Shown one piece after another: positions 5,377-6,748 of a DNA stretch of 6,748 nucleotides. The notes beneath the pieces are model-generated. The model did not search any database and was not told where the DNA came from. It saw only the letters and a list, made by a program, of their open reading frames with translations. The DNA comes from Malikia sp041190985 (GTDB lineage Bacteria; Pseudomonadota; Gammaproteobacteria; Burkholderiales; Burkholderiaceae_C). Within the stretch, counting starts at the first letter, position 1. Every line of letters starts with the position of its first letter. The stretch spans positions 1-6,748 of the forward strand of contig JBEEPT010000211.1 in the NCBI GenBank assembly GCA_041190985.1. Reading direction: 5' to 3'. Made by a program: the position numbers and the translations under genes.

Positions 5377-6748
5377 ATGAAACTGATCAGCCAGAACCTG
5401 CAAGGCGTCCAGGACCAGGATGAATTCGACCTGGTCGTGGTCGGTGCCGGCGGCGCCGGCATGTCGGCCGCGCTGTTCGCCGCCATCGACGGCGCCAGGG
5501 TGCTGCTGGTCGAGCGCACCGAATACGTCGGCGGCACCACCGCCTGGTCGGCCGGCACCACCTGGGTGCCGGGGTCGCACCACGCGGCCCAGGTCAACCC
5601 GCAGGACAGTCTGGCCGAGGCCCGGCGCTATCTCGACAACGCGGTGGGCGAGCGCACCCCGGCCGCCGTGCGCCAGTCCTTCCTCGACCACGGCAGGGCC
5701 GCGGTGCAGAAGGTCGAGGCCCAGTCCGAAGTCAGGTACCGCCCCTGTCCCAAGCACCCGGACTACATCTCCGACCTCGGCGGCTCGACCCTGAGCGGCC
5801 GCGCGCTCGAGCCGTTGCCCTTCGACGGCCGCCGGCTCGGCGAGCTGTTCAAGCTGATCCGCCCGCCCATCCCCGAGTTCACCGTGCTCGGCGGCATGAT
5901 GGTCGACCGCACCGACATCAACCACCTGCTGGGCATGACGCAGTCCATGACGTCGCTCAAGCACTCGGCCAGGATCATCCTGCGTCACGTCAAGGACCGC
6001 CTGAGCCACCCGCGCGGCACCCGGCTGGTGATGGGCAACGCCCTGGTCGGCCGGCTGCTGTATTCGCTCTCGAAGCACGACAGGGTCACGCTGGCGCTCA
6101 ACACCGCGGTCGAGCGCATCGGCCCGTCCGGCCATGCCGTCGACAGCGTGACCCTGCTGCAGAACGGCGTGCGCCGCACGGTGCGGGTCAGGGGCGGCGT
6201 GGTGCTGGCCAGCGGCGGCTTCAACCGCAACCCTGAACTGCGCGCCAGGATGCTGCCCGGCATTCCGGTCGACTGGTGTCCGGCTGCCCCCGGGCATACC
6301 GGCACGGCGCACGAACTGGCGCAGGCGCTGGGCGCGCATTATGGCCAGGGCGGCCTGTCGAACGCCTTCTGGGCGCCAGTCTCGATGCGCAAGCGCGCCG
6401 ATGGCAGCACCGCGGTGTTCCCGCACTTCGTGATGGACCGCGCCAAACCGGGCATGCTGACGGTCAACGCGAAGGGCGAACGCTTCGTCAACGAAAGCAC
6501 TTCCTACCACCTGTTCGGCATCGCCATGCAGGCCACCGGCAGCGTGCCGGCGTACCTGGTGTGCGACGCCACCGCGCTGCGCCGGTACGGCATCGGCATG
6601 GTGCGGCCCGGGGCATCGGCCAAGGACATGGCCCCGTTCCTGGCCGACGGCTACCTCACGCAGGGCGCGACGCTGGACGAGCTGGCTCAGAAGCTCGGCA
6701 TAGCCGCCGCCGGCCTCAAAGCCAGCGTCCAGGAGATCAACCGCTGCG
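5377..6748 (+). CDS. KstD-like FAD-dependent dehydrogenase, 3' end outside the window
   Basis: The frame runs from ATG 5377 to the window edge without a stop: 457 complete codons, about four fifths of the length of its paralogue. It opens MKLISQNLQG, then shows the FAD Rossmann motif VVGAGGAGMSAA (21-32), E46 at the end of strand 2, VGGTTAWSAGTTWVPG (51-66), LASGGF (278-282), and RFVNESTSYHLF (369-380) with Y377 matching Y373 of the paralogue. Shared blocks with the minus-strand protein include PFDGRRLG, HPRGTRLV-type GTRLV.GNAL.G, FPHF.MDRAKPG and NE..SYH.F. The C-terminal catalytic Tyr region is off the window. The ATG immediately follows the TAA of the upstream gene (TAAATG) with no good ribosome site, indicating translational coupling. 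It probably desaturates the ketone produced by the AroE-like enzyme, or a related ring; the substrate is unknown. No signal peptide. Confidence 0.92.
   Translation, partial: MKLISQNLQGVQDQDEFDLVVVGAGGAGMSAALFAAIDGARVLLVERTEYVGGTTAWSAGTTWVPGSHHAAQVNPQDSLAEARRYLDNAVGERTPAAVRQSFLDHGRAAVQKVEAQSEVRYRPCPKHPDYISDLGGSTLSGRALEPLPFDGRRLGELFKLIRPPIPEFTVLGGMMVDRTDINHLLGMTQSMTSLKHSARIILRHVKDRLSHPRGTRLVMGNALVGRLLYSLSKHDRVTLALNTAVERIGPSGHAVDSVTLLQNGVRRTVRVRGGVVLASGGFNRNPELRARMLPGIPVDWCPAAPGHTGTAHELAQALGAHYGQGGLSNAFWAPVSMRKRADGSTAVFPHFVMDRAKPGMLTVNAKGERFVNESTSYHLFGIAMQATGSVPAYLVCDATALRRYGIGMVRPGASAKDMAPFLADGYLTQGATLDELAQKLGIAAAGLKASVQEINRC

Noticed and set aside
4516..6510. 664-codon open frame on the minus strand, antisense to the AroE-like and FAD dehydrogenase genes
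   Set aside because: It overlaps two well-supported genes, has a composition dominated by His/Arg/Ala/Gly/Val with no recognisable motif, and is typical of antisense frames in GC-rich coding DNA.
5377..6748. AGG arginine codons, seven in this partial gene, as a possible sign of recent transfer
   Set aside because: The GC content and overall codon style match the neighbours, and I did not make a full codon count of the other genes. No support for transfer.

Overview
The window is GC-rich, tightly packed chromosomal DNA that looks like a betaproteobacterium of the order Burkholderiales. I base this on codon use, on gene families (an IclR regulator with a small catabolic cluster, an ETF-QO tail) and on general familiarity, not on a search. 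It holds the last 34 codons of an electron-transfer-flavoprotein:ubiquinone oxidoreductase, then a divergently organised, probably catabolic locus of six genes.

Layout. Bases 1-105 (+) are the ETF-QO end. A strong hairpin (178-209) separates it from a convergent minus-strand operon. Read in its own direction, that operon is: IclR-family regulator (4328-3495), KstD/fumarate-reductase-like FAD dehydrogenase (3476-1737), NIPSNAP-family dimeric alpha/beta-barrel protein (1661-1035), and a sugar-phosphate-isomerase-like TIM-barrel protein (1027-218). Gaps are 18, 75 and 7 bases. On the plus strand, a shikimate-dehydrogenase-like oxidoreductase (4582-5376) abuts a second KstD-like FAD dehydrogenase (5377 to beyond 6748), whose start codon directly follows the stop codon of the gene before it.

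Control. The 253-base divergent intergenic region (4329-4581) has an AT-rich island at about 4464-4520. In it, the palindrome TTCAA-TAG-TTGAA (4486-4498) overlaps two plausible back-to-back -35 boxes, one for each arm, each with a -10-like hexamer exactly 17 bases away. This fits a single IclR dimer site controlling both arms, including the regulator's own gene.

How the genes may work together (inference). Each arm carries one KstD-like FAD dehydrogenase; this family desaturates a ring next to a ketone. The shikimate-dehydrogenase-like enzyme keeps the Lys/Asn/Asp core but lacks several residues that bind shikimate, so it probably oxidises a ring hydroxyl on a different substrate. With a metal-dependent TIM-barrel isomerase/dehydratase and a NIPSNAP protein, the set suggests stepwise oxidation of a hydroxylated or oxo alicyclic compound, possibly to an aromatic ring. 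The substrate cannot be read from the sequence. I see no tRNA, rRNA, CRISPR array, insertion sequence or phage feature.
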